NCBI GenBank assembly: GCA_028285205.1
Contig: JANQQA010000022.1
Location: 1 to 56,422 of the forward strand
Direction: 5' to 3'
DNA length: 56,422 nt
Source: Bythopirellula sp.
GTDB taxonomy: Bacteria; Planctomycetota; Planctomycetia; Pirellulales; Lacipirellulaceae
Positions 8,121 through 16,739 of the stretch are shown here, piece after piece; position 1 is the first letter of the stretch, and every line of letters starts with the position of its first letter. The notes under the pieces were generated by a model. The model was not told where the DNA came from. It saw only the letters and a list, made by a program, of their open reading frames with translations, and searched no databases. A program made the translations under genes and the position numbers.

Positions 8121-9046
8121 CAGCCGATGATGTCTCGCAACGCCGGTATCGCCACTTCCAGATCAGAGTAAACCAGATCGAAGCAGCGGGTCTTCTCAAC
8201 TACTTCCGCAACAGTCGTGAAAGCCTTTTCACCCAACAGCTCGTAGTTGAAGGCATTCGTTGCCAACAGCATGAATGCATCGTTCTCGGACAGTTCGGAG
8301 ACTACGCATTCGGATCCGGACACCCAGCGCGGAAACACAACGAACTGCAAGTCAACCGGCTGTTCGGAGGCCGCCACGCTGGCGCTCGGCGGTCGAAGGT
8401 GAGCAACGGTGCCTTTTCGAGTGTTGTCCGTCCTGGGCCCTATGTAGGCTTCAGATGAGAACTCGCGGACGACATCTATCGAATCGTTCTTCAGCGCCAG
8501 CGGCCGTGGGATGGGGACGAGTTGCGTAGAGCCTGGGCGCAGTAGCCCGAACTCGTCGGAAAGGAGTTGCCATCCACTCAGCGCCAAGCCTGCACTGAGT
8601 GTCGTCTTGCCGCTGCCGGGCGCTGCGGGAAGAAGTACTCCCTTTCCATCCAGAGCTACTGCTGCTGCATGCAGCATCACGAAGTTGTGAGCCCGGAGCG
8701 CGATCACCAGATTCAATCCCCACTCCAGTACGGGCAAGGCTTGGTCCGCAGGCATGTCTTCATGTGGCACCTTGCCGTCAACAGAGAATCTGACAAGACG
8801 CCGATCGATCCGCGGAAAATTGCGACGTGTATCGAGACGCGCATGAAAGTGAAATACGTTTGGCTCAGCCAGCAGCCGATAGTCTCGGTACAACTCATGC
8901 AAAGGAGCAACAAGCTGATCTGGCGTTGCTGCTATCCTCACATTGAAAGGCCCCAACCGGAGCGCTAGACCGGACACCAGCCGGGAGGCGAACTGTGCCT
9001 CGGTCAAAGCACCTACCGTTCCAGGAACCGAATCCCGCGTCGTCAC
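8120..9046 (-). CDS. HprK-related kinase A
   Basis: 308 residues. A Walker A loop LPAAPGSGKTTLSAGLAL (residues 139-156) is preceded by a short beta region (VMLHAAAVALDGKGVLL) and followed by the acidic strand LLSDEFGLL (161-169). This is the layout of HPr kinase/phosphorylase C-terminal domains, in the HprK-rel-A subfamily that travels with a PqqD-like protein. HPr kinases phosphorylate a serine on a small protein; the substrate here is not known. The gene overlaps the upstream PqqD-like gene by four bases (ATGA), so both are co-translated. No HPr or PTS gene is in the window, which argues for another substrate. Confidence 0.88.
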   Translation of the reverse strand: MTTRDSVPGTVGALTEAQFASRLVSGLALRLGPFNVRIAATPDQLVAPLHELYRDYRLLAEPNVFHFHARLDTRRNFPRIDRRLVRFSVDGKVPHEDMPADQALPVLEWGLNLVIALRAHNFVMLHAAAVALDGKGVLLPAAPGSGKTTLSAGLALSGWQLLSDEFGLLRPGSTQLVPIPRPLALKNDSIDVVREFSSEAYIGPRTDNTRKGTVAHLRPPSASVAASEQPVDLQFVVFPRWVSGSECVVSELSENDAFMLLATNAFNYELLGEKAFTTVAEVVEKTRCFDLVYSDLEVAIPALRDIIG

Positions 9047-9342
9047 AGCTGTCGGATGAGCCCTAATTCGTCGAAGCGCGCCAACATTGAGAGGACCTCG
9101 TCCAGATGCGACTGGCGATCATCCTCGTCGGAGGGGGGATCGAATACCTCAGATACTTCGTGGAGCTCTCTTGGTTCTCGAAGAACGTCCTCAATGAGAA
9201 ACCGGCTCGAAGCATTGAGGAAGTGTGTTGTTTTGGAGGGTCGATGATAGGCGACATAGCCCTCATCCAATTCCATCCAGAGGATGCTGTCATCAGCTAG
9301 CGCACACCAGCGTCGGCGGTGTCCTTCAGGAATCGTTTTCAA
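9043..9342 (-). CDS. HPr-rel-A system PqqD-like peptide chaperone
   Basis: 99 residues from a TTG start at 9342 (no closer ATG in frame gives a full domain). The protein shows the PqqD-type winged-helix layout: LDEGYVAYHRPSKTTHFLNASSRFLIEDVL followed by an acidic linker (PPSDEDDRQ) and a C-terminal helix LARFDELGLIRQL. PqqD family proteins bind leader peptides and present them to modifying enzymes. Here the modifying enzyme would be the HprK-like kinase that directly follows. A candidate client, the Tat-signal protein at 9496, is encoded just upstream on the same strand. The acidic centre is longer than in classical PqqD. The family call is by neighbourhood as much as by sequence. Confidence 0.78.
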   Translation of the reverse strand: MKTIPEGHRRRWCALADDSILWMELDEGYVAYHRPSKTTHFLNASSRFLIEDVLREPRELHEVSEVFDPPSDEDDRQSHLDEVLSMLARFDELGLIRQL

Positions 9343-9495
9343 TGGAGTCTAGGCCGGTGTCGCTGGTAAGTTCGCCCGCCCAGAATTGAAGCACGCGCCC
9401 GCTAGACGCACAAGATCGGTTTGGTGGCGGCCGCCGGCGGCGCGGCTAGCGGCTAACGGGACTCAGGCTGCTTGGGACGCCTCGGCCCGGTGTCG

Positions 9496-10128
9496 TCACA
9501 AGTCCTTGACGACAATGTTGCCGGCGAACGAACTCAGCGCGGTTGCCGATACCAACACTCCACGATTGAGCTTGACGCGTCGCCAGCTAGAGCGGCCACT
9601 GTTGGAATAGTGCCCGCCTCCATACCCGGTGAAGAAACTAGAACTCGCCTCGTAGCCGCTCGCTTCATCTTCCGCCTGCAGCTCCGAAATCTGCTGCAAA
9701 TCGTGCTGGTTGACCCCACGATCCCGACCGTACTGGTAGCGCTGACGCTCGCGATAGTAGTAGGTCCCGCCCTCCTCGCACATCTGTGCGGCGCTTACGC
9801 GGCGGACGCCATGGCGAGTTACGCCGTAGTAGTATCGATCCCGAATGGCGCTCACTTTGCCGAACGCAGGCTCGCCCAGGTCATACAGGCGCCGCGACCC
9901 ATCGGCCGGATAGGCGGACTTTAGATCCAAACATAAGGTCCGTCTCCAGCGATCTTTGTGATCTCTCGGAGAAGCGCTTATCAGGTTACTTGATCGGGCG
10001 AACGCGGCGCCGCTTTGCAGTGTTACGAGCGCCGGCATCGCTTTCACAGCGCCTTTGAGCAGCGCGCGGCGACTCTCTACCGGCTGGTCCGAATCAGTTT
10101 TCCGCGGCTGTTTGTTGCGCTTGGGCAT
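9496..10128 (-). CDS. Tat-signal protein of unknown function linked to the HPr-rel-A module
   Basis: 210 residues. A twin-arginine signal SRRALLKG (19-26) precedes the hydrophobic stretch MPALVTLQSGAAFA, with cleavage expected around ARSS (44-47), so the folded protein is probably exported by Tat. The mature part opens SNLISASPRD, has a single mid-region cysteine before a Tyr- and Arg-rich segment (TYYYRERQRYQYGRD), then Gly/Ser-rich sequence, and ends in RGVLVSATALSSFAGNIVVKDL-like residues (a longer stretch at 189-210). The C-terminus looks conserved in type. I do not recognise an enzymatic domain. It precedes the PqqD-like gene by 153 bases on the same strand, making it a plausible client or partner of that module. 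Confidence 0.6.
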   Translation of the reverse strand: MPKRNKQPRKTDSDQPVESRRALLKGAVKAMPALVTLQSGAAFARSSNLISASPRDHKDRWRRTLCLDLKSAYPADGSRRLYDLGEPAFGKVSAIRDRYYYGVTRHGVRRVSAAQMCEEGGTYYYRERQRYQYGRDRGVNQHDLQQISELQAEDEASGYEASSSFFTGYGGGHYSNSGRSSWRRVKLNRGVLVSATALSSFAGNIVVKDL

Positions 10129-10437
10129 GTCACTTCCTTGCTCAGAGCCAGCAAGCCCGGATTCTACTCGCCTGCTATAAGCATTTGCGCAATATCTGGG
10201 ACAAGACGTTCTTGCCCTTTAAATAAGCAAGATTCAAGCCAGAACCGAATTACCTTTTACTATCAGGATGTTAGAAGGAATATGATGACAACGGACTGCT
10301 TGTCTGTAAAAAAATCCGACGTTCTTGGCAATGCCATCGCCTTCATGCCGACCGCGGCGCCTAGCGCGCCGCGAACCGCATGCGATAAAGCGGCTATCAG
10401 CAGTCGCTTACAATCGTGCTGCAGAGCGTACCCTGCA
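10129..10437. other. Intergenic region upstream of the Tat-signal protein (309 bases)
   Basis: No convincing gene. The right part holds a symmetric GG-N10-GC element (10327-10341) that reads as a sigma-54-like -24/-12 on both strands. Just before it on the plus strand is TGTAAA-N6-TCCGAC-like sequence (10305-10320). A ten-base direct repeat GACGTTCTTG occurs at 10205-10214 and 10318-10327. AT-rich sequence lies at 10215-10310. This is the likely regulatory region of the minus-strand HPr-rel-A unit. Confidence 0.4.
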
Positions 10438-12495
10438 CTAATCGTTTCGCATGAGCTCTCGCTGCAAATATCGCTGAAAAGACTCCTGGATAGCTAGCGT
10501 CGTTCTAACATCCTCCTTCGGCTCCCCGGACAGGTACGCCAAAGACGAGAGGCTAACGCCACCGTTAGCAACCTCGTGTGACACCATGCTGGTGCCGTTG
10601 GTCGCCGTGTTAGTCATTCTCTGATAGGCGACGAACGTTCCCGTTTCATGGTAACCATCAATCCCTAGGTAAGCGTCCGCGAGGAAAAACGTTCTCCGAC
10701 CGCCGATCTGCTCATCCCAGACCGGACTGCCGATGGCGTGCATTGCAGAGCTTTCTATCCCCAGTAGGCTTAGTAGTGTCGGAGCGAAGTCGATGTGTGA
10801 CGTGACGTGGTCGATTACGACCGGCCGCTGAAGCGCCTTGGGAGCGCGAATGACGAGCGGAACTCGAAATGAGATGTCGTTCAGAGTACCCGGCGCAAGG
10901 AATGGATACTCCGCGGCGGTTCTCAAACCGTGATCGGCCGTGACAACCACGATCGTGCTATCTAGGATTTCCAACTCTTCGAGCAGCTCATAGATCTGTC
11001 CGAGCCAGCGATCTTGAATGAGGAAGATGTCCTTCCCCGTTTCCAGCAGCGATCGGCTAGGTTCCAGCGATGGCCACGGAGCGTGGCCAACGAGCGGCAA
11101 GTAGACAATGGCGAATTTCTCATCGCGCTCGGCGAACTTCCGAAGATCGTCCAACACCTTGTCGAAACTAACGAGATCGTTCCCGAGTTGAGTCTCAAAA
11201 GCCTCTCGCTCATCTGCTCGGACATTCTCGTAACCCGGAATGCTGGACGTGGTCTCCTCAATCGCGTCTACCCAACGTTGCTCAGTCTGATCATTCGCAT
11301 CCGCCACCAAAATGTCATGAGCCCCGAACAACGAGAACATGCTGCTATCACTTTCGAACAGCGATTCTTCGGGTAGGTAGACATTCACGACGTAGCCGTT
11401 GCGCCGCAGTGCATTAAAAACTCCCAGGCGGTTGCCGTGAATAGGCATCGATGCTCCCGCACTGCTGTCGGCCAGGATTTCTCGGCGAAGGCGGTTCGGG
11501 TACAACGAACCAAACAACGAGAACAACGCATCGCTCGTGTAGGGATAGGTTGTAAAGTGCTGATTTGCAACAAAGGCTTGCTGCGCTATCAGCCGCAAAT
11601 TTCTGAAGTCGGGGTCTCGCTCAAAGTCAACGACCGCATGTGGTCCGCTTTCGAAACTGACGATGATTACATTGCTATCTTTCTCAGTCGCAAAGAACGG
11701 GGACTGGAACTCCTGTCTCGGCGCATTCACATGCTCCTGGAATAGGGCTACAGCATCGTCCAAGCCCAAGCCGGCAAAAGGACCGACGCTTCCCGACTCC
11801 ATCGCAAACAGCGTTCCAACTTGCTGCCGCACGAAATCAACTCGCGGATCCACGTCCGTTCGTTCAGAAAAATGCAGGAACGAAACTGCCAATAGCGGCA
11901 GTAGAAGGATTGCCGACATCCCACCGACCACCGCCGCGCGAGCACCAGCGAATCTCAAGATCTTGTCCGTTGACACTGCCCCTAAGTAGAGCAAGTAGGT
12001 GGCAATAAGAAAAATCGCTAACTTGCCGAGACTGCTCATGCTCACATACTGCGCAGCGAGATCAGCGTCCTTATTCAACGTGATCGCAGCATCAACCAGA
12101 AGATCCCATGTCATCAGGTTTCCGGTGTTAGCGACGCCGACGAGATTCACGTAACTCAGCACGGTTAGTGCTAGCGCACAACCAAGCGTCGCCTTTGCCG
12201 CCAAGCGCGCACCAAAAAACAAGGACAATGCAAGCGAGGCTACCGGGAGCAAGACTCCCGCAGTAAGTACCGTCTTGGTGAAGACGTAGTAAAACTGGCT
12301 GGCGCTGAGCTCGCTACTGTGACTGAGGCCCATACTCCGAGCGTAGGGCAACAGAATACTCTTCTGAGCGAACTGATTGTTACTGACTAGTGTTAGCGCG
12401 ACGGCGGGCGCCCATATCAGACCAACCGCTGAAGCTGCAACGAACCGACCAGCTTTCGCCCGCATTTTCACCGCTCGTTCCGAAGCATAGGTCAC
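10438..12495 (-). CDS. Membrane sulfatase / phosphoglycerol-transferase-like protein (LTA synthase superfamily)
   Basis: 685 residues. About five transmembrane segments fill the first 220 residues (for example FVAASAVGLIWAPAVALTLV and AAVVGGMSAILLLPLLAVSF), followed by a large periplasmic domain of the alkaline phosphatase/sulfatase fold. Visible active-site elements are NVIIVSFESGPHAVV (first metal Glu), TTYPYTSDALFSLFGS with the probable Thr nucleophile, and the metal motif VTADHGLR near residue 530. This is the LTA synthase/OpgB-like layout, in which phosphoglycerol or phosphoethanolamine groups are transferred to an outer glycan. A start at the internal ATG at residue 11 is equally likely. 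It is transcribed alone on the minus strand, divergent from the carbamoyltransferase unit. Confidence 0.8.
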   Translation of the reverse strand: MTYASERAVKMRAKAGRFVAASAVGLIWAPAVALTLVSNNQFAQKSILLPYARSMGLSHSSELSASQFYYVFTKTVLTAGVLLPVASLALSLFFGARLAAKATLGCALALTVLSYVNLVGVANTGNLMTWDLLVDAAITLNKDADLAAQYVSMSSLGKLAIFLIATYLLYLGAVSTDKILRFAGARAAVVGGMSAILLLPLLAVSFLHFSERTDVDPRVDFVRQQVGTLFAMESGSVGPFAGLGLDDAVALFQEHVNAPRQEFQSPFFATEKDSNVIIVSFESGPHAVVDFERDPDFRNLRLIAQQAFVANQHFTTYPYTSDALFSLFGSLYPNRLRREILADSSAGASMPIHGNRLGVFNALRRNGYVVNVYLPEESLFESDSSMFSLFGAHDILVADANDQTEQRWVDAIEETTSSIPGYENVRADEREAFETQLGNDLVSFDKVLDDLRKFAERDEKFAIVYLPLVGHAPWPSLEPSRSLLETGKDIFLIQDRWLGQIYELLEELEILDSTIVVVTADHGLRTAAEYPFLAPGTLNDISFRVPLVIRAPKALQRPVVIDHVTSHIDFAPTLLSLLGIESSAMHAIGSPVWDEQIGGRRTFFLADAYLGIDGYHETGTFVAYQRMTNTATNGTSMVSHEVANGGVSLSSLAYLSGEPKEDVRTTLAIQESFQRYLQRELMRND

Positions 12496-12871
12496 GCCGA
12501 ATCTAGCGCATCAGTCTACGCCTCCTACGTTGAATGTAGAAGCGCATCACTGTGGTGCGTCGAGCATTCCGCAATCAAACATGGGCAGGGCCTCGGTGAG
12601 GCACACCCGCGTACATTAACGGGCGAGCAACTCGTTTCGCCGGCTGGCGGCATCACTCTTTTCTTTTTGGAACGAGTACTGGCGCACGCTTCGCAGGAGA
12701 CTACGTGTTAACATATCGGGCGGTTCAGTGGTTTATTGCACCCCAAATTAATCTTTATAAATCATAACGTTGTATGTCCTACTTCATGCTGAACCATGAT
12801 GTGAAGCGAGGCCGTCGCGTTCATCCGTTAGCATTGCTACCTTTACGACACCTGCGGAAATCAGCTAGACC
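12496..12871. promoter_or_regulatory. Divergent intergenic region, sulfatase / carbamoyltransferase (376 bases)
   Basis: No gene seen. At 12680-12694 the plus strand reads TGGCGC-ACGCT-TCGCA, which keeps the GG-N10-GC core of a sigma-54 promoter, although the -12 TTGC is TCGC. An AT-rich stretch follows at 12731-12775 (TTGCAC at 12736 and TATAAA at 12756, but only 14 bases apart, too short for a good sigma-70 pair). Promoters for both flanking genes must lie here. Confidence 0.35.
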
Positions 12872-14713
12872 ATGACAGACATTCTGGGCATCTCCGCCTA
12901 TTACCATGATAGCGCGGCGGCACTACTGCGGTCGGGCGAGATCGTTGCTGCTGCACAGGAAGAGCGCTTTACCCGGAAGAAACACGATGCGGCATTTCCA
13001 CGGAATGCGATCGAATACTGTCTGCGACAAGGCCAGATCGACCTGAAATCTCTCGATCACGTCGTCTTCTACGACAAGCCTCTCGTGAAGTTCGAGCGAC
13101 TGCTCGAAACCTACCTCGCCTATGCACCGAAGGGATGGCGATCTTTCTTCGCGGCGATGCCCATCTGGCTAAAGGAGAAGCTCTACCTCAAGGCCACTTT
13201 GCGCAACGAACTGTCCGAACTCGGTGAATGTAACAAGAGCGAACTTCCACTGCTGATGTTCTCCGAACATCACCAAAGCCATGCAGCGTCCGCCTTTTAT
13301 CCCAGCCCGTTCGAAGAAGCCGCGGTGCTTTGTCTAGACGGCGTGGGAGAGTGGGCAACGACGACGGCCTGGCACGGGCGCGGCTCAAGTCTGACACCAC
13401 TCTGGGAGATCGACTTCCCACACTCGTTGGGCTTGTTGTATTCAGCGTTCACTTACTACACCGGCTTCCGCGTCAACTCGGGCGAGTACAAGCTCATGGG
13501 TTTGGCTCCTTATGGAGAACCCAAGTATGTTGACCTCATTCTCGAAAACCTGATCGATTTGAAGGAAGACGGGACGTTTCGTCTAGACATGCAGTACTTC
13601 AATTACTGCACCGGCCTGACGATGACCAATCGGCGGTTCGACGACCTGTTCGGTGGTCCACCTCGCAAACCGGAAACCAAGATCACACAGCGCGAAATGG
13701 ACATCGCAGCTTCCATTCAAGTCGTAACGGAAGACGTCGTGCTGCGACTGGCGGAAACGGTACATCGGGAAACCGGCCTGGCAAACCTGTGTTTGGCAGG
13801 AGGCGTCGCGCTTAACTGCGTTGCTAACGGTCGCTTAGTGAGGGAATCTAGTTTCGACGATATTTGGGTCCAGCCGGCTGCGGGCGACGCTGGCGGAGCC
13901 CTCGGCGCTGCGCTGATCGTATCTCACGATGTGGCGAAACTTCCCCGAGAACTCAACCCAAGTGACAGCATGCGTGGTTCGTATCTTGGGCCGCAGTTTC
14001 AGGCGGCGGAGATTCGCGATCATCTAGACGGACAGAATGCGACTTACCGTGAGCTTCCAGATGCACAACTGTATGGAGAGCTAGCAGACATTCTCGCTCA
14101 GGAAAACGTCGTTGGCTGGTTCCAGGGCCGCATGGAGTTTGGTCCGCGCGCGCTCGGAGGACGCTCTATTCTTGGTGATCCTCGCAGCGAGAAGATGCAG
14201 TCCGTGATGAATTTGAAGATAAAGTACCGAGAGTCGTTCAGGCCCTTTGCGCCATCGGTCCTCGATGAACGGGTAGCGGAGTACTTCGATCAACACAAGC
14301 CAAGCCCCTACATGCTCGTGGTTGCGCCGGTCAAGGATGAGCACCGGGTGATACTAACCGAGGAACAACAAGCGCTATTTGGCCTTGAACGACTGAAACT
14401 GAAACGGAGCTCCTTGCCGGCAATCACGCACGTCGACTACTCTGCGAGAGTTCAAACGGTACATGAGGAAACTAATCCTCGCTACTATCAGCTGATCAAG
14501 TCGTTCGAAGAGAAGACGGGTTGTGGTGTGTTGGTGAACACCTCGTTTAATGTCCGTGGTGAGCCGATCGTATGCACCCCTGAGGACGCGTACCGTTGTT
14601 TCATGAGGACCGAAATGGACTACTTGGTCATCGAAAACTTTTTGCTCGCCAAGAAAGACCAGCCTGTTTGGGAGAAAGACGACTCTTGGCAGGACGAGTT
14701 TGAGTTGGACTGA
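12872..14713 (+). CDS. Carbamoyltransferase of the NodU/CmcH family
   Basis: 613 residues. The N-terminal domain starts MTDILGISAYYHDSAAALL with the metal-binding HHQSHAASAFYPSPF segment around residue 132-146 and DGVGEWATT, and the C-terminal YrdC-like part carries FQGRMEFGPRALGGRSILGDP and NTSFNVRGEPIVCTPEDA. These are the conserved blocks of O-carbamoyltransferases that move a carbamoyl group from carbamoyl phosphate, through carbamoyl-AMP, to a sugar or other hydroxyl. In an EPS locus the acceptor is most likely a sugar of the repeat unit, but this is inference. It begins a plus-strand unit continuing into the SxtJ-like gene three bases later. Confidence 0.9.
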   Translation: MTDILGISAYYHDSAAALLRSGEIVAAAQEERFTRKKHDAAFPRNAIEYCLRQGQIDLKSLDHVVFYDKPLVKFERLLETYLAYAPKGWRSFFAAMPIWLKEKLYLKATLRNELSELGECNKSELPLLMFSEHHQSHAASAFYPSPFEEAAVLCLDGVGEWATTTAWHGRGSSLTPLWEIDFPHSLGLLYSAFTYYTGFRVNSGEYKLMGLAPYGEPKYVDLILENLIDLKEDGTFRLDMQYFNYCTGLTMTNRRFDDLFGGPPRKPETKITQREMDIAASIQVVTEDVVLRLAETVHRETGLANLCLAGGVALNCVANGRLVRESSFDDIWVQPAAGDAGGALGAALIVSHDVAKLPRELNPSDSMRGSYLGPQFQAAEIRDHLDGQNATYRELPDAQLYGELADILAQENVVGWFQGRMEFGPRALGGRSILGDPRSEKMQSVMNLKIKYRESFRPFAPSVLDERVAEYFDQHKPSPYMLVVAPVKDEHRVILTEEQQALFGLERLKLKRSSLPAITHVDYSARVQTVHEETNPRYYQLIKSFEEKTGCGVLVNTSFNVRGEPIVCTPEDAYRCFMRTEMDYLVIENFLLAKKDQPVWEKDDSWQDEFELD

Positions 14714-14716
14714 CCT

Positions 14717-15127
14717 ATGGAACATGTAATACCTGAACTGGACCGCGAAGGTCTGCGGAGATTCGCCCTAACAACGGGGGCCATCGTCGCGGCACTCTTC
14801 GGGTTGTTCTTTCCTTGGGTTTTTTCGTTCAAGTATCCCGCTTGGCCATGGGTAATATTCCTTGTACTCGCCGTTTGGGGCCTTGCACACCCGGCGAGCC
14901 TAAAGCCGGTCTACTACTGGTGGATGCGGTTTGGCTTGCTTCTCAGCAAGGTGACGACGCCGATCGTTATGGGCGTGGTGTTTTTCTTGGTATTGGTCCC
15001 AACCGCGGTATTCATGCGCTACTTCCTTCGAAGAGATCCGCTCAATAGGTCGTTCGATTCGGAGACGGAGTCCTATCGGGTTCCAAGCCGAAAGGTGGAT
15101 CCCGATGCACTAACGAGGCCTTTTTGA
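14717..15127 (+). CDS. SxtJ-family membrane protein
   Basis: 136 residues with three hydrophobic segments (FALTTGAIVAALFGLFFPW, WPWVIFLVLAVWGLAH and VTTPIVMGVVFFLVLVPTAV) and a charged tail (FLRRDPLNRSFDSETESY). The LKPVYYWWMRFGLLLSKVTTPI block is typical of SxtJ-like proteins, found next to NodU-type carbamoyltransferases in many polysaccharide loci and first named from the saxitoxin cluster. The biochemical role is unknown; a partner or anchor of the carbamoyltransferase is a fair guess. It starts three bases after the carbamoyltransferase stop and overlaps the next small gene by one base. Confidence 0.82.
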   Translation: MEHVIPELDREGLRRFALTTGAIVAALFGLFFPWVFSFKYPAWPWVIFLVLAVWGLAHPASLKPVYYWWMRFGLLLSKVTTPIVMGVVFFLVLVPTAVFMRYFLRRDPLNRSFDSETESYRVPSRKVDPDALTRPF

Positions 15128-15279
15128 TGTTTGAGTTGTTGAGTGATCTGTGGGAATTCATGCGAGAACGTAAGAAGTTTTGGCTGGCGCCACTGGTGTT
15201 GGTAATGCTTCTGCTAGGCGGGCTCATCATATTCGCCCAGGGTTCGGCAGTAGCACCGTTCATCTACACGTTGTTCTAG
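15127..15279 (+). CDS. DUF5989-like small membrane protein
   Basis: 50 residues: MFELLSDLWEFMRERKKFW, one transmembrane helix (LAPLVLVMLLLGGLIIFAQG), then SAVAPFIYTLF. The ATG at 15127 sits in a TGATG overlap with the SxtJ-like stop, strong evidence of translational coupling. The FMRERKKFWLAP motif with one hydrophobic helix and SAVAPFIYT ending match DUF5989 proteins, which regularly follow SxtJ genes. It is too short for standard ORF length cut-offs. The function is unknown, presumably membrane-bound and connected to the carbamoyltransferase/SxtJ pair. Confidence 0.8.
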   Translation: MFELLSDLWEFMRERKKFWLAPLVLVMLLLGGLIIFAQGSAVAPFIYTLF

Positions 15280-15386
15280 CCGCGGATCTCGGTCGCATAT
15301 TCATCCTTCTTGTAGTTAGTGTGGCGTGAGCCACCTGGCTGCAAAGTGTCGACTCGATCTACAGTTCGACCTCAGCATCAAGCCAT

Positions 15387-16739
15387 ATGATGACCACGCC
15401 CGACGTTGATACTAGTGAGAACGTGCTTTTCGGTCGCAGCCGGAAGCTTGACGATACCGCGGACGAATTGCACGCGCTCTGCCGCCAGTTGTATCCGATT
15501 TGCCGAAGCATTACGGGACCCGGAGTGCGCGAGACTCTGGAGATACTCTCCTCTCACATTCCGCTGGAGATTCATGAGGTCCCAACCGGCAGCCAGATAT
15601 TCGACTGGACGGTCCCGGAGGAATGGTGCTGCAAGGACGCCTTTATCGAGGACCTGGACGGTAACAGACTGGTCGACTTTAACGTCAACTGTTTGCACGT
15701 GATGGGATATAGCACCGCCATAGATACGCAGCTCGAACGCGACCAGCTGGAGCCCCATCTGCACAGCCTCCCTGACCAGCCCGAACTTGTCCCATACCGG
15801 ACGAGTTACTATGAGAAGAACTGGGGATTCTGCCTCAGTGAACAGCAGCGTAATTCACTCGGAGAGGGGCCCTTTCGCGTAAAGATAGACAGCAGCCACA
15901 CGGCCGGCTCACTTACGTACGGCGAATTGCTAATTGAGGGGAAGACAAAGCAAGAGATTCTCATCTCTACCCACATCTGCCATCCCAGCCTTGCCAATGA
16001 CAATCTGTCGGGAATCTCGGTAGCTACGTACTTAGGCCGCCTCTTGGCTGACTCTCGTACCAAGCTCCACTATAGCGTACGCATAGTTTTCATACCCGCT
16101 ACCGTGGGTGCCATTACCTGGCTGGCGAGGAACCGCGATCTCTATGACAACATCGTCGGCGGCCTGGTGTTAAGTGGTGTCGGCGATTCAGGCCCATTAA
16201 CGTACAAGCGAAGCCGACGCGGTGATGGAGTTATCGACCACACCCTTCCATCAGAAATGTCGCGCCTCGATGTCGAACACGAGCTCCGCGACTACTCTCC
16301 GTACGGCTACGATGAACGTCAGTTTTGCTCACTGGGCCCGAACCTGCCCGTTGGCTGTTTAATGCGCACGCCCTTCGGCGAGTATCCCGAGTATCACACC
16401 TCCGGTGACAATTTGGACTTCATCAGCGGAGAGCAATTGTGCGAAACGCTGTTTGTCGTCGCTGCCGCGGTGGAGTATTCGCAGTACGTGAGAACTTACA
16501 TCAACCTCGAGCCAAACGGCGAACCACAGCTAGGCCGACGTGGCCTATACGCTGCGATAGGCGGCGATAACGACCAAAAAACATCCCAAATGGCCCTGCT
16601 ATGGATGCTATCGTTTTCAGATGGAAAAACCTCTACGCATGATATTCACGCCAGGTCGGGCTTGCCCATCGTTGACCTGTGCGCTGCCGCAGACAGGCTG
16701 GAGGATGCCGAGCTGTTGAGCGCGGTTGCGGCACCGTGA
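15387..16739 (+). CDS. M28-like zinc peptidase (DUF4910/DUF2172 family)
   Basis: 450 residues, no signal peptide. The middle domain has the zinc ligands typical of M28 aminopeptidases: H196 in STHICHP (with H199 nearby) and D205 in ANDNLSG, and a C-terminal His in EYHTSGDNLDF. The N-terminal CRQLYPICRSITG and EVPTGSQIFDW segments match the DUF4910/DUF2172 N-terminal region. Members of this family lie in polysaccharide clusters and are predicted aminopeptidases or deacylases, but no substrate is established. An N-terminal amide on a sugar-linked amino acid would be one candidate. It follows the carbamoyltransferase cassette after 107 bases and its TGA overlaps the next start. Confidence 0.82.
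   Translation: MMTTPDVDTSENVLFGRSRKLDDTADELHALCRQLYPICRSITGPGVRETLEILSSHIPLEIHEVPTGSQIFDWTVPEEWCCKDAFIEDLDGNRLVDFNVNCLHVMGYSTAIDTQLERDQLEPHLHSLPDQPELVPYRTSYYEKNWGFCLSEQQRNSLGEGPFRVKIDSSHTAGSLTYGELLIEGKTKQEILISTHICHPSLANDNLSGISVATYLGRLLADSRTKLHYSVRIVFIPATVGAITWLARNRDLYDNIVGGLVLSGVGDSGPLTYKRSRRGDGVIDHTLPSEMSRLDVEHELRDYSPYGYDERQFCSLGPNLPVGCLMRTPFGEYPEYHTSGDNLDFISGEQLCETLFVVAAAVEYSQYVRTYINLEPNGEPQLGRRGLYAAIGGDNDQKTSQMALLWMLSFSDGKTSTHDIHARSGLPIVDLCAAADRLEDAELLSAVAAP

Noticed and set aside
12736..12761. TTGCAC and TATAAA as a sigma-70 promoter before the carbamoyltransferase
   Set aside because: The spacer is only 14 bases, too short for efficient promoters.
16679..16735. Upstream in-frame start of the GT2 gene, lying inside the peptidase gene
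   Set aside because: The added 19 residues are Cys/Arg-rich and unlike the family; GTG 16736 makes a standard GTGA overlap.
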